Shown: positions 9,010 through 18,857, numbered from the stretch's first letter. The stretch is 64,000 nt of DNA from Sphingomonas bisphenolicum (GCF_024349785.1 NZ_AP018818.1:891823-955822), one strand, 5' to 3'. Notes: generated by a model from the letters alone, not told the origin. Numbers and translations are program-made.

Positions 9010-10290
9010 ATGGCGTCTATCGGCCCGGCTGTGACCGCCAATCGCCTGCTCCCGATCGCCTTCGGCATGACCCATGCGGGCAAGAGCCTGCTGTGGGCGG
9101 GCACCGACGCCTTCACCCTCTTCATCCTCGTCAAGATACTGCATATGCCGCCAGTCACGGCCGGCGCGCTGTTCGTGCTGTCCTCCTTCTGGAACGCGAT
9201 GGTAGATGGCGTCTGGGGCCATATTGTCAATCGCTGCGCGGCAATCCGCATGATATTGCCGAGCCTGTGCGGCCTGGCGGCGGGACTGGGCTGCCTGTCC
9301 TTCATCGTTCTGCCCTGGTTACCGACCGAGTCCACAGCCGAGACGATTTTTGCGCTTTTCCTGTTCAGGACGGCCTTCTCGCTCCTCGACGTCCCGCACA
9401 ACGCCACGGCGGCTGTACTCGCCAATCTCCATGGCCATCTGGTCGTAGCGCGGTGGCGATCGATCCTGAGCGCCCTGACTGCAATCATGGTGGCTGCGGC
9501 GGCTTTACCGATGATCGACACGGCAGTCATCGGGCCGCATATTGCGCGGATGATGTTCCTGGGAATTGCCGGCCTGGCTTGCTTGCTGCTGGCGCCGCTT
9601 CCCTGGCTGATACGCATGGCTCGCCCCGCGACGCCAATTTTCCGTAACGCGCGCATGGGCCATGCCAAGGGGGTGTCGCTAAGCGGACTCGCGCTATTCT
9701 GTCTCGCCCAGATGCTGGGTTTCGCAGCGCTGGGCTCCATGGGCAAGGCGATGCTACATGCGGGCGCGATGCAGGGCTGGTTGTTCGACTATGCCCTGTT
9801 GATCCTCACCGTGGTCCGCCTCGCGGCGGTCGGCCTGTGGTCGCCTCTCGCCGCGCATATGGGGTCCGCCAGAGCGTTGAGTGTGGCTTATATGGGCAGC
9901 GCGTTCGCAACCATCGCCCTCCCCGCAGCGATCGGTCAAGGGACATGGAGTGCCGCCGTAATTCTTGGCCTTTTGGGAATGTCCGTTGGTGGCGTGATCC
10001 TGCTGGCCTGGTCCAGCTTCTCCGAGCAACTGGGCAATTGGGGCATGGCGGATGATCCGGCCGCCGCCGCCCGGGCCTATGGCTGGTTCACGGCGACATC
10101 GAAGATCGGTCTGGGCTTTTCCGGCCTGTTCACCGGCGCCTGGTTGAGCCAGGCGGGCGGTGGCTCGCTCTGGGCATTGTGGATGCTCGTCATGCCCATT
10201 GCCATCCTGTGTCTCGCAAGCGCTTTGCTGGCTTGGCCCGGTTGGGGTTTGAGGATGCGCTTGATGTTGCAGCGGTTTGAGCCGGCCTGA
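9010..10290 (+). CDS. MFS carrier, GPH-like
   Basis: The 426-residue membrane protein has about twelve hydrophobic segments. Its N-terminal half (MTHAGKSLLWAGTDAFTLFI, later FLFRTAFSLLDVPHNA) recalls the glycoside-pentoside-hexuronide:cation symporter group of the major facilitator superfamily. It should move a small solute across the inner membrane. It is divergent from the tandem TetR gene and may be controlled by it. It could handle the product of the neighbouring TBDR-phospholipase pair, but sequence does not show the substrate. The start is the first ATG; no strong ribosome site is visible. Confidence 0.75.
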   Translation: MASIGPAVTANRLLPIAFGMTHAGKSLLWAGTDAFTLFILVKILHMPPVTAGALFVLSSFWNAMVDGVWGHIVNRCAAIRMILPSLCGLAAGLGCLSFIVLPWLPTESTAETIFALFLFRTAFSLLDVPHNATAAVLANLHGHLVVARWRSILSALTAIMVAAAALPMIDTAVIGPHIARMMFLGIAGLACLLLAPLPWLIRMARPATPIFRNARMGHAKGVSLSGLALFCLAQMLGFAALGSMGKAMLHAGAMQGWLFDYALLILTVVRLAAVGLWSPLAAHMGSARALSVAYMGSAFATIALPAAIGQGTWSAAVILGLLGMSVGGVILLAWSSFSEQLGNWGMADDPAAAARAYGWFTATSKIGLGFSGLFTGAWLSQAGGGSLWALWMLVMPIAILCLASALLAWPGWGLRMRLMLQRFEPA

Positions 10291-10550
10291 GTCGCTTGAG
10301 AAAATCGCTATGGGCAAAAAATGGGCGCGAGATCGGCAGATCGTTTCCGGCGGCCTTTGCGCACTGAGGCGGGTGGCCCGATTTTCCACCACGGCATGGA
10401 ACCCATCGCCTCAACGCAGTGGGCGGCGCACGTCGCCCGCCTACATCTTGCTGGGCGACGGACATGATCGGTGCGCCTATATAATCCTCTCAGCATTCCA
10501 TTCGACTGCGGCCCTGCGGGGCACAGTTCAATCCAAAAGTTCGATATCAT
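10291..10550. other. Intergenic region between convergent genes
   Basis: These 260 nt lie between the ends of the MFS and PhyH-like genes. I see no gene, no T-tailed hairpin and no operator-like repeat. Confidence 0.4.
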
Positions 10551-11492
10551 TCAGTTTTGAGGTCTTAAGACGAGGGCGACGCCATTTTCTTCCGTTGCCA
10601 TCACGGCTGTGCCAGCGGGCAGGGCCTGGGTGACGTCATGCCGATTGATCGGGACCGGGTTAGGACTGTTCGGCGCTGGCCCGCGCAGAAAGGTCTTGTC
10701 GTCCAAAACAAGCGTGACATCGATTTCTTCTTCGCTGCGGATGACGATTTGATCTGTCGATATGCTCTTGACGGTGCCGACGACCGGAAGTCGGTCGGAT
10801 CTGCGCACCGCACGAATATCAAGGGACAGGCGGAACCGGTCGGACGTGTTCGAGCGTCCATAATGCGGCATGGTACGGGTAAAGATCACCACGTCGCCAA
10901 GGCGGTAATCGGCCGTGCTCCAACTGTCCTCCGGGATCGGTCCGTCGGTAAAGCCCGCCTTGCCGTCGGCAAATGCCATGTAACCGCGTTTCTCCTGGCC
11001 CGCGGCTATGACCAGGCCGCCGACCTTGTCATCGATATCTGTGAGCGGCATCCAGCAGGTGACGAACTCCACGCCGGGATTGGACATGCCATCCTGATGC
11101 AGGCCTAGATAAGCGTCGGACGTGGCGTTCCTGTTCGGTGCTACGATGCGATAATAATCCATCGGAATCCAGTAAACGGCGTCGTCCAGCACATCCTCGA
11201 AAAACGCGTTGATCCGGGGCTCGCGGACGAACTTCTGCCAGACTTTCCGTTGGTGCAGCGTACGGAAGGTGGCTGGGAAATTCTCGATCGGTCGGCCGTT
11301 CCAGAACGGGTCGGTTGAATCGGCATCGACCAGTTCGAGCGCCTTGAGTTCGCGCATATATTCGTCACGCAATGCGGTCGTCGCCTCCCGATCGAGAACA
11401 TCCCGGAAGAACCAGTAGCCATGCTCCTCCCAGATGCGCGTCAGCGCCTCGCGGTCTCCCAGGGCATGGGTGGAATCCATCAGTTCACGCAC
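10551..11492 (-). CDS. Phytanoyl-CoA dioxygenase-family (PhyH) oxygenase
   Basis: The 313-residue protein fits the non-haem Fe(II)/2-oxoglutarate PhyH family. The iron triad is visible as LHQDG (His and Asp) and a distal His in TMPHYGRSNTS, followed by FRLSLDIR with the arginine expected to bind 2-oxoglutarate. It would hydroxylate a hydrophobic small molecule in the cytoplasm. I chose a GTG start at 11492 because GGGAGAA lies just upstream at proper spacing; the frame runs further 5' (to 11651), but that part is not family-like. The choice leaves a 152-nt divergent control region with the SDR operon, which contains a GAAC-N6-GTTT repeat shared with two other promoters of this island. Confidence 0.75.
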   Translation of the reverse strand: MRELMDSTHALGDREALTRIWEEHGYWFFRDVLDREATTALRDEYMRELKALELVDADSTDPFWNGRPIENFPATFRTLHQRKVWQKFVREPRINAFFEDVLDDAVYWIPMDYYRIVAPNRNATSDAYLGLHQDGMSNPGVEFVTCWMPLTDIDDKVGGLVIAAGQEKRGYMAFADGKAGFTDGPIPEDSWSTADYRLGDVVIFTRTMPHYGRSNTSDRFRLSLDIRAVRRSDRLPVVGTVKSISTDQIVIRSEEEIDVTLVLDDKTFLRGPAPNSPNPVPINRHDVTQALPAGTAVMATEENGVALVLRPQN

Positions 11493-11573
11493 ATCGTTTC
11501 TCCCGCCAACCCGGCTGTTGCCGAAGATATCGGGGCAAACATGCGTGGCTTGGCCTGACGCGGCCATATGACA

Positions 11574-11587
11574 GAACGCGGCAGTTT
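11574..11587. promoter_or_regulatory. GAAC-N6-GTTT operator candidate (copy 1)
   Basis: GAACGCGGCAGTTT lies between the divergent PhyH-like gene and the SDR operon. The same arms and spacing recur at 21526-21539 and 24234-24247. A TetR gene inside the island (21648-22352) is the natural candidate to bind them. This copy is the least symmetric of the three. Confidence 0.4.
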
Positions 11588-11644
11588 TGCGCCATGTCCA
11601 AGGGCGCGAGCCTATCGCATGGTCCATCCGGAAGCGGAGGATAT

Positions 11645-12502
11645 GTGACAAGATCGACGGTAGGAACGAGCGCGCGACCCGACCTTCCCCTGGCGGTGGT
11701 GGTCGGGGCCGGTGGCATGGGCGCAGCGATCGCGCGCCGGCTTGGCGCGCGTAATAGGTTGATAGTTGCCGACCGCGATCGGGCTAGTCTTGATCGGCTG
11801 GTTGCTGCCTTGTGTGGGGAAGGTCATGATGCGCGCGGCGTCGTGTGTGACGTGACCGACCGCGCTGCGGTTGAGGAATTTGCTGAGGTGGTTGCAAAAG
11901 CGGGGCCGCTGGCAGCGCTGGCCCATGTCGTCGGACTGTCGCCGAGCATGGGTGATTTTCGCACGATCATGGCGGTAAATCTAATCGGCGCCCGCCTGAT
12001 TCATGATGCGATGCTGCCGCTGGCGACCGGCGGCACGGCCGCGATCTTCATTGCTTCGCTGGCTGCGCATGCGGCGCCGATCGATCCGTCGCTGCACGCG
12101 ATATTGGACGATCCGCTGGCGCCCGTTTTCCTGGACAGGATCGAAACGGCGCCAGATGAACCCGCGACGCCTACACTGGCCTATCGTCTATCCAAATCAG
12201 CCCTGATCCGCCTGTGTCAGCGTGAAGCACGGGCATGGGGAGCGCAAGGCGCGCGCATCCTTTCGCTGTCGCCGGGCCTGATCGCGACGCCGATGGGCGC
12301 GCTTGAATTTGAAAAGCAGCCGATGAAGTACGACCTGCTGGCCGCCACGCCGCTGGCGCGCGAGGGTACGATGCTGGAGATCGCGGCGACCGTCGACTTC
12401 CTCATATCGCGCGATGCCTCCTTCATCAGCGGTATCGACATTCTTGTGGACGGCGGGCTGCTTGCCGCCACGCGCCATCCTGCTTCCGGAGAGCCGACGT
12501 GA
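11645..12502 (+). CDS. Short-chain dehydrogenase/reductase (operon gene 1)
   Basis: The 285-residue protein has an N-terminal Rossmann motif, VVVGAGGMGAAIARRL, and the YxxxK catalytic pair in LAYRLSKSAL; the C-terminal GIDILVDGG is also usual for SDRs. It should oxidise or reduce an alcohol/ketone with NAD(P). I prefer the GTG at 11645, which has GGAGG 4 nt upstream. An ATG at 11594 would add 17 residues without a ribosome site. Its stop codon overlaps the GTG of the aldehyde dehydrogenase (4 nt), so the two are translationally coupled. It is the first gene of a six-gene operon to 18857. Confidence 0.8.
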   Translation: MTRSTVGTSARPDLPLAVVVGAGGMGAAIARRLGARNRLIVADRDRASLDRLVAALCGEGHDARGVVCDVTDRAAVEEFAEVVAKAGPLAALAHVVGLSPSMGDFRTIMAVNLIGARLIHDAMLPLATGGTAAIFIASLAAHAAPIDPSLHAILDDPLAPVFLDRIETAPDEPATPTLAYRLSKSALIRLCQREARAWGAQGARILSLSPGLIATPMGALEFEKQPMKYDLLAATPLAREGTMLEIAATVDFLISRDASFISGIDILVDGGLLAATRHPASGEPT

Positions 12503-13965
12503 CCGCACCGACAACCCCGATCCCTGTCCATCTGCATATCGGCGACCGTAGATTAGCGCAGGCATCTGGCGGCACGCACGATCATATCTATCCCGCGGAC
12601 GGATCGACCACGAGCCGCATCCCGCTGGCGGGCGCCGCCGAAGCGCAGGAGGCGGTTGAGGCTGCGTCAGAGGCGTTCAAGAGCTGGCGCCGGTCCAAGC
12701 CCATCGAGCGGCGCCAGATGCTGCAGCGTCTGGCGCAACTGATACGCGATAATGACGCGGAGTTCGGACGGCTGGGGGCGCTGGACAACGGTACGCCTGC
12801 AACCTTTGCGGCGGGCGGGGCGCATATCGCCGCTGAATGGATCGACTATTATGCCGGTTGGGCGGACCGGATCGAAAGCCGGGTCAACAGCACGGTGATG
12901 GCCGACGGCGAACTGGGCTACACGCTGGCCGAACCCTATGGCGTGATCGGCGTCATCATCACCTGGAACGGTCCGCTGATCTCGCTGGGCATGAAAGTCG
13001 CGCCGGCGATCGCGGCGGGCAATACGGTGGTGGTGAAGCCGTCCGAGATGACGCCCTATTCTGGCGAGCTGTTCATGAAGCTGGCGGCGGAGGCGGGCAT
13101 TCCGGCTGGCGTCATCAACATGATCCCCGGATCGATCGAGGCGGGCGACGCGCTGGTGCGGCATCCTCTGGTCGAGAAGGTGAGCTTCACCGGCGGGCCA
13201 GTGACGGCGCGCAAGATATTGGCGGCCTGCGCCGAACAGATGAAACCCGCGGTGCTGGAACTGGGCGGAAAGTCGGCCAATATCATCTTCCCCGATGCCG
13301 ATCTGGATGCAGCCTGCACCTTCGGCGTGTTCAATTCGATCGGCATGATGAGCGGCCAGGGGTGCGCCTTCCCCACGCGGCTGCTGGTTCATACGGACAT
13401 TTACGACCAGGTCGTCGAGCGGGTGTTGGCGATCGCCGCCCACATCAAGGTCGGCGATCCCTTCGACGCTGTCACGACGTCAGGCCCGGTGATCAACGAG
13501 GCCGGCATGAACCGCATCCTGGCGATGATCGAAACCGCGAAGGCACGGGGTGCGGGGACATTGCTGATGGGTGGAAACCGGATCGGCGGTGCACTGGCCA
13601 GCGGCTATTTCATCGAGCCGACCATATTCGGAGAGGTCGATCCGGATTCGGAACTGGCGCAGAAGGAATTGTTCGGCCCGGTACTGGCGATCAGTCGCTT
13701 TCGTGACGAGGCCGAGGCGATCCGCATCGCCAACGCCACCCGTTACGGCCTGTCCGCCTATGCCGAAACGCGCGATCTCGGCATTGCGATGCGGCTGGCG
13801 GAAGAGCTGAAGAGCGGCTGCGTGCTGATTAACCAGTCCCGTAACATCCAGCCCAAGCGACCGTTCGGCGGACTGCTCGACAGCGGCTATGGGCGCGAGG
13901 GCGGCAAGGAGGGGCTGGACGAGTTCCTGCGGGTCAAGACCGTCGGCATCGGGCTGCCGCGGTGA
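12499..13965 (+). CDS. Aldehyde dehydrogenase (operon gene 2)
   Basis: The 488-residue enzyme is a full-length NAD(P)-dependent aldehyde dehydrogenase. The catalytic Cys289 lies in SGQGCAFPTRLL, the general base Glu254 in LELGGKSANIIF, and the transition-state Asn in ITWNGPL. It would oxidise an aldehyde to an acid in the cytoplasm. The GTG start overlaps the upstream SDR stop, and its own stop overlaps the GTG of the PQQ dehydrogenase, so the three are tightly coupled. With the SDR, the PQQ enzyme and a P450 in the island it suits stepwise alcohol-aldehyde-acid oxidation of one imported compound. Confidence 0.9.
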   Translation: MTAPTTPIPVHLHIGDRRLAQASGGTHDHIYPADGSTTSRIPLAGAAEAQEAVEAASEAFKSWRRSKPIERRQMLQRLAQLIRDNDAEFGRLGALDNGTPATFAAGGAHIAAEWIDYYAGWADRIESRVNSTVMADGELGYTLAEPYGVIGVIITWNGPLISLGMKVAPAIAAGNTVVVKPSEMTPYSGELFMKLAAEAGIPAGVINMIPGSIEAGDALVRHPLVEKVSFTGGPVTARKILAACAEQMKPAVLELGGKSANIIFPDADLDAACTFGVFNSIGMMSGQGCAFPTRLLVHTDIYDQVVERVLAIAAHIKVGDPFDAVTTSGPVINEAGMNRILAMIETAKARGAGTLLMGGNRIGGALASGYFIEPTIFGEVDPDSELAQKELFGPVLAISRFRDEAEAIRIANATRYGLSAYAETRDLGIAMRLAEELKSGCVLINQSRNIQPKRPFGGLLDSGYGREGGKEGLDEFLRVKTVGIGLPR

Positions 13966-16376
13966 ACGCGGCTGTCGTGCCATCGCCGGAACGCCGCGGC
14001 TTTCGCGCGCGCCCTTATCTGTTCGCCCTGTTGCTGCTGGCGCTGGGCATCGTGCTGGCCTGGGGTGGATCGTCGCTCGTGCGGCTGGGCGGATCGCCCT
14101 ATTATCTGCTGGCGGGCCTGACCGTCATCGCCAGTGCTGTACTGGTGGGGACGGGACGTCACGCGGGGGCCAAAGTCTATGGCGTGATGCTGGCGGCGAC
14201 ACTGGCCTGGTCGATCTGGGAGTCGGGCTTCGACGGCTGGGCGCTGACCGCGCGGCTCGCCGCGCCGACGGTGCTGGGCCTGTGGTTCCTCATGCCCTGG
14301 ACCCGGCGCAAGCTGGCGGGCGACGCGCCCTGGTCCTGGCCGACGCGGATCGGCATAGGAGTGGCCGCCCTGCTGCTGGGCGCGGCGCTCAACGCTGCGT
14401 TCGGCACCCGGCCGGTCGATCCTCTATTCCAGACCGGCATGGCGCCGGTCCCGGTCGCGACGATGGCGGCGGTCCCCGCGCAGCAGCAGGTCGGCGACTG
14501 GGCAAGCTATGGCAATGACGCGGGGGGCACCCGCTTCTCGCCATTGGCGCAGATCACGCCTGCCAATGTCGGCGACCTTCAGCCGGCCTGGACCTACCGC
14601 TTCGGTCCGGCGCCGGCCGGCGCACCCCGGTCGTTGCAGGTGACGCCGATCAAGGTCGGCGACACGCTCTACGCCTGCACCAGCTATAACGACATCGTGG
14701 CGCTGGACGCGGAGACCGGGCATCAGCGCTGGCGCTATCGCGCGCGCACCGACGTCAGTGGCGCCCCTCATGGTGCGTGCCGGGGGGTATCTTATTATCC
14801 CGTGCCCGGAGCGACCGGCGCCTGTGCCGCGCGCATCTTCACCAACACGATCGACGCGCGCCTGATTGCGGTGGATGCAGCGACCGGCAAGCCTTGCCAG
14901 GATTTCGGCCACAACGGAATCGTGTCCCTGCAGGAGGGCATGCCCAAGTCGCCCAAGGGCTATTATTATGTCAGCTCCGCGCCAACCATCGCGCGCGGCC
15001 GCATCGTGCTGGGCGGATGGGTGTTCGACAATATGTATTGGGGCGAGCCGTCCGGCGTGATCCGCGCCTTCGACGCCGTCACCGGCAGGCTGAGCTGGGC
15101 GTTCGACATCGGACGGCCTGACCGCAAGGGCGCGCCGCCGCCGGGGGAAACCTATACCCCGTCCACCCCCAATAGCTGGGCGCCGATGAGCGTGGACGAC
15201 AAGCTGGGCCTGATCTACGCGCCCTTGGGCGGGGCAGTGCTGGACTATGCCGGCCACGCCCGCCGCCCGTTCGACGACGCCTGGTCGGGTTCCGTCGTCG
15301 CGCTGGACGCGGAAACCGGAACCCCGCGCTGGAAGTTCCAGACCGTCCATCACGACCTGTGGGACTATGACGTCGCGTCGCAGCCGACGCTGGTGGACCT
15401 GCCGATGCCGGGTGGCGTCCGCCATGCCTTGATCCAGCCAACCAAGCGGGGCGAGATGTTCGTGCTGGACCGGGAGACGGGCAAGCCACTCTATCCCGTG
15501 ACAGAACATGCTGCGCCAACGCGCGGCGCGGTGCCGGGGGAGCGCCCATCGCCCAGCCAGCCCTATTCGGATGCGATGCCGTCCTTCCGGGGGCCATTGC
15601 TCACCGAGCAGTCCATGTGGGGCGTGACGCCCTTGGATCAGCTCTGGTGCCGTATCGCCTTTCGCGAGGCGCGCTATGACGGGCCGCTGACGCCGCCCGG
15701 CTTCACACCCAATATCGTATCGCCCGGTTTCCTGGGCGGGTCGGACTGGGGCAGCGTGTCGATCGACGCCGACCGCCATCTGATGATCGTCAATTCCAAT
15801 CGCATGGCAAATTACATCAAACTCATCGCGCGTGCGACCGCCGACAAGATGGGCATCGCCCCTGCCGACCTGACGAAGACGACAAGCGGGGAGGGGGCGG
15901 GCTATGCCGCGCTCAAAGGCACGCCGGTCGCGGTGAAGATCTATCCCTTCCTCTCGCCCATCTTCGCGCCCTGCCAGGCTCCGCCCTGGGGCAATATCAG
16001 CGCGGTCGATCTGGTCACGGGCAAGCTGGTGTGGACGCACAGGCTGGGCACAGCGCGTGACAGTGGTCCGCTCGGCCTTTCATCCATGCTGCCCTTCCGT
16101 ATCGGTGTGCCCAATATGGGCGGCGCGGTGACGACGCGCGGGGGTCTGTTCTTCCTCGCCGCGACCCAGGACCGCTATCTGCGCGCTTTCGACACCGCGA
16201 CCGGCGAGGTGCTGTGGCGCTCGCGCCTGCCAGCCGGCGGCCAGTCGACACCGATGACCTATTTGTCGCCCGGCGGGCGACAGATGGTGGCCGTCGCGGC
16301 CGGCGGCCATCCCATGATGAACACCAGGGCCGGCGACTATCTGATCGCTTATGCCTTACCTGCAAAAGCCAAATGA
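13962..16376 (+). CDS. Membrane-bound PQQ-dependent dehydrogenase
   Basis: The 804-residue protein begins with about five transmembrane segments (residues ~15-135), followed by a periplasmic eight-bladed PQQ domain starting near DWASYGNDAGGTRFSPLAQI. This is the layout of the glucose/quinate/shikimate dehydrogenase family. HHDLWDYDVASQP is a typical family block, and tryptophan-docking repeats such as DAETGHQRW recur. It would oxidise an alcohol or polyol in the periplasm and pass electrons to ubiquinone. Its place between a cytoplasmic aldehyde dehydrogenase and a CMD-like gene suggests a substrate other than glucose. No PQQ biosynthesis genes are in the window. Confidence 0.88.
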   Translation: MNAAVVPSPERRGFRARPYLFALLLLALGIVLAWGGSSLVRLGGSPYYLLAGLTVIASAVLVGTGRHAGAKVYGVMLAATLAWSIWESGFDGWALTARLAAPTVLGLWFLMPWTRRKLAGDAPWSWPTRIGIGVAALLLGAALNAAFGTRPVDPLFQTGMAPVPVATMAAVPAQQQVGDWASYGNDAGGTRFSPLAQITPANVGDLQPAWTYRFGPAPAGAPRSLQVTPIKVGDTLYACTSYNDIVALDAETGHQRWRYRARTDVSGAPHGACRGVSYYPVPGATGACAARIFTNTIDARLIAVDAATGKPCQDFGHNGIVSLQEGMPKSPKGYYYVSSAPTIARGRIVLGGWVFDNMYWGEPSGVIRAFDAVTGRLSWAFDIGRPDRKGAPPPGETYTPSTPNSWAPMSVDDKLGLIYAPLGGAVLDYAGHARRPFDDAWSGSVVALDAETGTPRWKFQTVHHDLWDYDVASQPTLVDLPMPGGVRHALIQPTKRGEMFVLDRETGKPLYPVTEHAAPTRGAVPGERPSPSQPYSDAMPSFRGPLLTEQSMWGVTPLDQLWCRIAFREARYDGPLTPPGFTPNIVSPGFLGGSDWGSVSIDADRHLMIVNSNRMANYIKLIARATADKMGIAPADLTKTTSGEGAGYAALKGTPVAVKIYPFLSPIFAPCQAPPWGNISAVDLVTGKLVWTHRLGTARDSGPLGLSSMLPFRIGVPNMGGAVTTRGGLFFLAATQDRYLRAFDTATGEVLWRSRLPAGGQSTPMTYLSPGGRQMVAVAAGGHPMMNTRAGDYLIAYALPAKAK

Positions 16377-16389
16377 GAAGGACCGGGAT

Positions 16390-16776
16390 ATGGGAGAGAA
16401 ACGCGAGCAGGCTATGGGCCTTCTGAAGAGGATGCTGGCGCCCGAAATGGCCGCCGAACTTGGCAAGGGGCCGACTGGGCCTTCCTTTGCCGGCCAGATC
16501 GGCGAGATGGCGATGAACAATATCTTCGAGCCGTTGTGGACCGACGACACGCTGGACACACGGACGCGCAGTCTGGTGACGGTGTCGATCCTGATCGCGT
16601 TGCGCGCCTATGAGGAACTGGAAATTCATTTTCCCGCCGCCATCCGCAACGGCGCGACGGTCGCCGAGCTGGAGCAGGTCATCTACCAGGCGAGCGGTTA
16701 TGCCGGTTTCCCCGCTGCGCACAGCGCGCGCAATGTCGCGATCGCCGCGCTGGGGCGCGCAGGCATGTTGGGCTGA
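16390..16776 (+). CDS. Carboxymuconolactone decarboxylase-family protein
   Basis: The 128-residue helical protein matches the CMD/AhpD fold: RTRSLVTVSILIALRAYEEL, then EIHFPAAIRNGATVAELEQV and FPAAHSARNVA. The CxxC of AhpD-type peroxidases is absent, so it is closer to gamma-carboxymuconolactone decarboxylase-like proteins. The ATG at 16390 has AAGGA 7 nt upstream; an earlier ATG at 16351 lies inside the PQQ dehydrogenase gene. Its reaction is unknown. It sits in the middle of the catabolic operon, 13 nt after the PQQ enzyme. Confidence 0.8.
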   Translation: MGEKREQAMGLLKRMLAPEMAAELGKGPTGPSFAGQIGEMAMNNIFEPLWTDDTLDTRTRSLVTVSILIALRAYEELEIHFPAAIRNGATVAELEQVIYQASGYAGFPAAHSARNVAIAALGRAGMLG

Positions 16777-16785
16777 GGGTCGGTC

Positions 16786-17607
16786 ATGGACAGTCTTGCG
16801 GGAAAAGTCGCCATCATCACCGGTGCCGCCAGTGGCATCGGCCGCGCTACGGCGCTGTCGCTGGCGGCGCGCGGCACGTCGATCCTCGTCGCTGACATTA
16901 ACGCCGATGCCGCGAAGACGGTGGCTGGAGAGATCGAGACCGCCGGCGGCGACGCCATTGCCCAGCCGTGCGACATCACCTGCGACAACGCGTTCGAGGC
17001 ACTCAAGGACAAGGCGCTCGACCGGTTCGGTCGGGTCGATATCGTCATGAACAATGCCGGCGGGCTGACCCGGGGATTGCCCGAGCATGTCCCGCTTGAC
17101 GAGTGGCGCCGGGTGCTGGACGTCAACCTGCTGTCGGTGGTGCGCAGCAACCTCGCTTTCCTGCCGCTGCTGATCGCGCAGGGCAGCGGCCATATCGTCA
17201 ATACCGCCTCCTTCGCCGGGCTCATGACCTATGCCTTCGACCGGCTGGCCTATTCGGCCTCCAAGGCGGCGGTGGTCCAGATTTCCGAGGGGCTCGCCCT
17301 CTATCTGCGCCCCAAGGGTATTGGGGTTACGGTGCTGTGCCCCGGACCGGTGAAGACGAACATCATGGCAAGCCTGCGCACTTTCGGCCCGCCCACCGAT
17401 ACGCGGGGGCCGGGGCCGGCTTTTGACCTGATGGAGCCAGCCGAGGTCGGAGAGCAGGTCGCCGACGCCATATTGGCCAACAGCTTCATGCTGCCGACGC
17501 ACGCCCAGATCCGCGACCATCTGATCGACCGGGCAGGCGATTGGGATGGCTTCATCGACCGGCAGATTGCCGACCCGCACATTGTCGCCCGCGCGGCCGA
17601 CGCATGA
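16786..17607 (+). CDS. Short-chain dehydrogenase/reductase (operon gene 5)
   Basis: The 273-residue classical SDR has the cofactor motif TGAASGIGRATAL, the NNAG motif, and the YSASKAA catalytic Tyr/Lys. An acidic residue after the second strand (VADIN) suggests NAD(H). It would act on an alcohol or ketone intermediate of the pathway. It starts 9 nt after the CMD-like gene, and its stop overlaps the ATG of the MFS gene (ATGA). Compared with the first SDR of the operon it is more canonical, and the two are not close duplicates. Confidence 0.88.
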   Translation: MDSLAGKVAIITGAASGIGRATALSLAARGTSILVADINADAAKTVAGEIETAGGDAIAQPCDITCDNAFEALKDKALDRFGRVDIVMNNAGGLTRGLPEHVPLDEWRRVLDVNLLSVVRSNLAFLPLLIAQGSGHIVNTASFAGLMTYAFDRLAYSASKAAVVQISEGLALYLRPKGIGVTVLCPGPVKTNIMASLRTFGPPTDTRGPGPAFDLMEPAEVGEQVADAILANSFMLPTHAQIRDHLIDRAGDWDGFIDRQIADPHIVARAADA

Positions 17608-18857
17608 GCGGTCCCAGAGGACGCGCGCGCCGTCCGGCCTACACGCTGGCGCTCCTGACCTGCGTCTATTTCTTCTACCTGCTCGATCGCAATGCCGTGC
17701 TGGTGACGCAGGAGTTGTTCAAGGCGGAATTCCACCTGAGCGACACGCAGGTGGGTCTCGCCACGGGGCTGAGCTATGGTGTGTTCTACGCACTGGTCGG
17801 CCTGCCGCTCGGCTTCATGATCGACCGGACGAACCGGTCCCGACTGCTCGGCGCGCTGGTCGCGATCTGGAGCGGGGGCACCATGCTCTGTGCGCTGGCG
17901 GGGCAGTTCTGGCATCTGGCGGTGTCGCGCGCCATCGTCGGCGCGGCGGAATCGGGCGGATCGCCGACGTCGCTTTCGATCCTGAGCGACCTGTATCCGC
18001 CTGAGAAGCGCGCGACCGTTTCCAGCATCTTCTTCGCTGGCGCCGGCGTCGGCGGCATCGTCAGCTTTCTTGTGGGGGGCTATATCGCGCAGCATTTCGG
18101 CTGGCGAGCGGTATTCTTCGTCTATGGCGCTCCGGGCCTGCTGCTCGCCGCGCTCATCTGGTTGACCGTGCCCGAGCCGAAGCGTCGGGCGATCACCGAT
18201 ACGAGCGTGGCGCGCGGCTTCTGGACGACCGCGCGCGGGCTTATCCAGGATCGCGCGCTGCTGCCCGTCTATTGCGGGTCGGTGCTTTATACCCTGTCCA
18301 TGTCGGGTGTCGGCAGCTGGATGGTGCCCTATCTGATGCGGGTCCATCATCTGCCGGTCGCGACTGCGGGCGTCACGGTAGCGCTTGCCTTCGGGCTGTT
18401 GGCGACGCTGGGCAGCATCGGTTTCGGCTTTGCGTCGGATTGGTTCGAGCGGAAGCGCAAGGGCGGGATGCTGACCGCGCTCGCTATCGCCGCGCTGTTC
18501 AACGGCGGCGCCGGGATCGCGCTCGCGGTGTCGCAATATTTCCCGGTTGCGCTCGCCTGCTTTGCCCTGTGGGGCGTGAGTGCGCTGGTCTATTCCGGGC
18601 CGGCCAATGCGGGCATCGCCGGCCTGGCGCCCGAACGCGCGCGGGGCGTGGGTTTTGCCTTGTTCGCAGTGCTGTGCAACCTCATCGGGTCGGGGCTGGG
18701 GCCTTTGCTGACGGGCCTGTTGTCGGATTGGCTGGCGCCTGCGCTGGGCGCGCGTTCGATCAGTGCGGCGATTGGCGTGCTTGCAACCGTCCAGCTCGGT
18801 GCGGCCGTCGCCTTTTTCCTGGCGGCGCGCCAATGGCGAGCGCGCCAGCAGGTCTGA
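17604..18857 (+). CDS. MFS transporter, spinster-like
   Basis: The 417-residue inner-membrane protein has about twelve transmembrane segments. It opens with LALLTCVYFFYLLDRNAVLV and has GLPLGFMIDRTNR in loop 2-3 and the ESGGSPTSLSILSDLYPPE block typical of the spinster-like MFS group. It would import (or export) the compound or an intermediate. The ATG overlaps the SDR stop, and it is the last gene of the six-gene operon. About 80 nt beyond its stop is a perfect 12-bp hairpin whose T-tract serves the convergent TBDR gene, not this operon. Confidence 0.88.
   Translation: MSGPRGRARRPAYTLALLTCVYFFYLLDRNAVLVTQELFKAEFHLSDTQVGLATGLSYGVFYALVGLPLGFMIDRTNRSRLLGALVAIWSGGTMLCALAGQFWHLAVSRAIVGAAESGGSPTSLSILSDLYPPEKRATVSSIFFAGAGVGGIVSFLVGGYIAQHFGWRAVFFVYGAPGLLLAALIWLTVPEPKRRAITDTSVARGFWTTARGLIQDRALLPVYCGSVLYTLSMSGVGSWMVPYLMRVHHLPVATAGVTVALAFGLLATLGSIGFGFASDWFERKRKGGMLTALAIAALFNGGAGIALAVSQYFPVALACFALWGVSALVYSGPANAGIAGLAPERARGVGFALFAVLCNLIGSGLGPLLTGLLSDWLAPALGARSISAAIGVLATVQLGAAVAFFLAARQWRARQQV

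Noticed and set aside
14424..16040. A 538-codon frame antisense to the PQQ dehydrogenase
   Set aside because: It is a shadow of a well-supported gene with overlapping operon neighbours; the product is Arg/His-rich.
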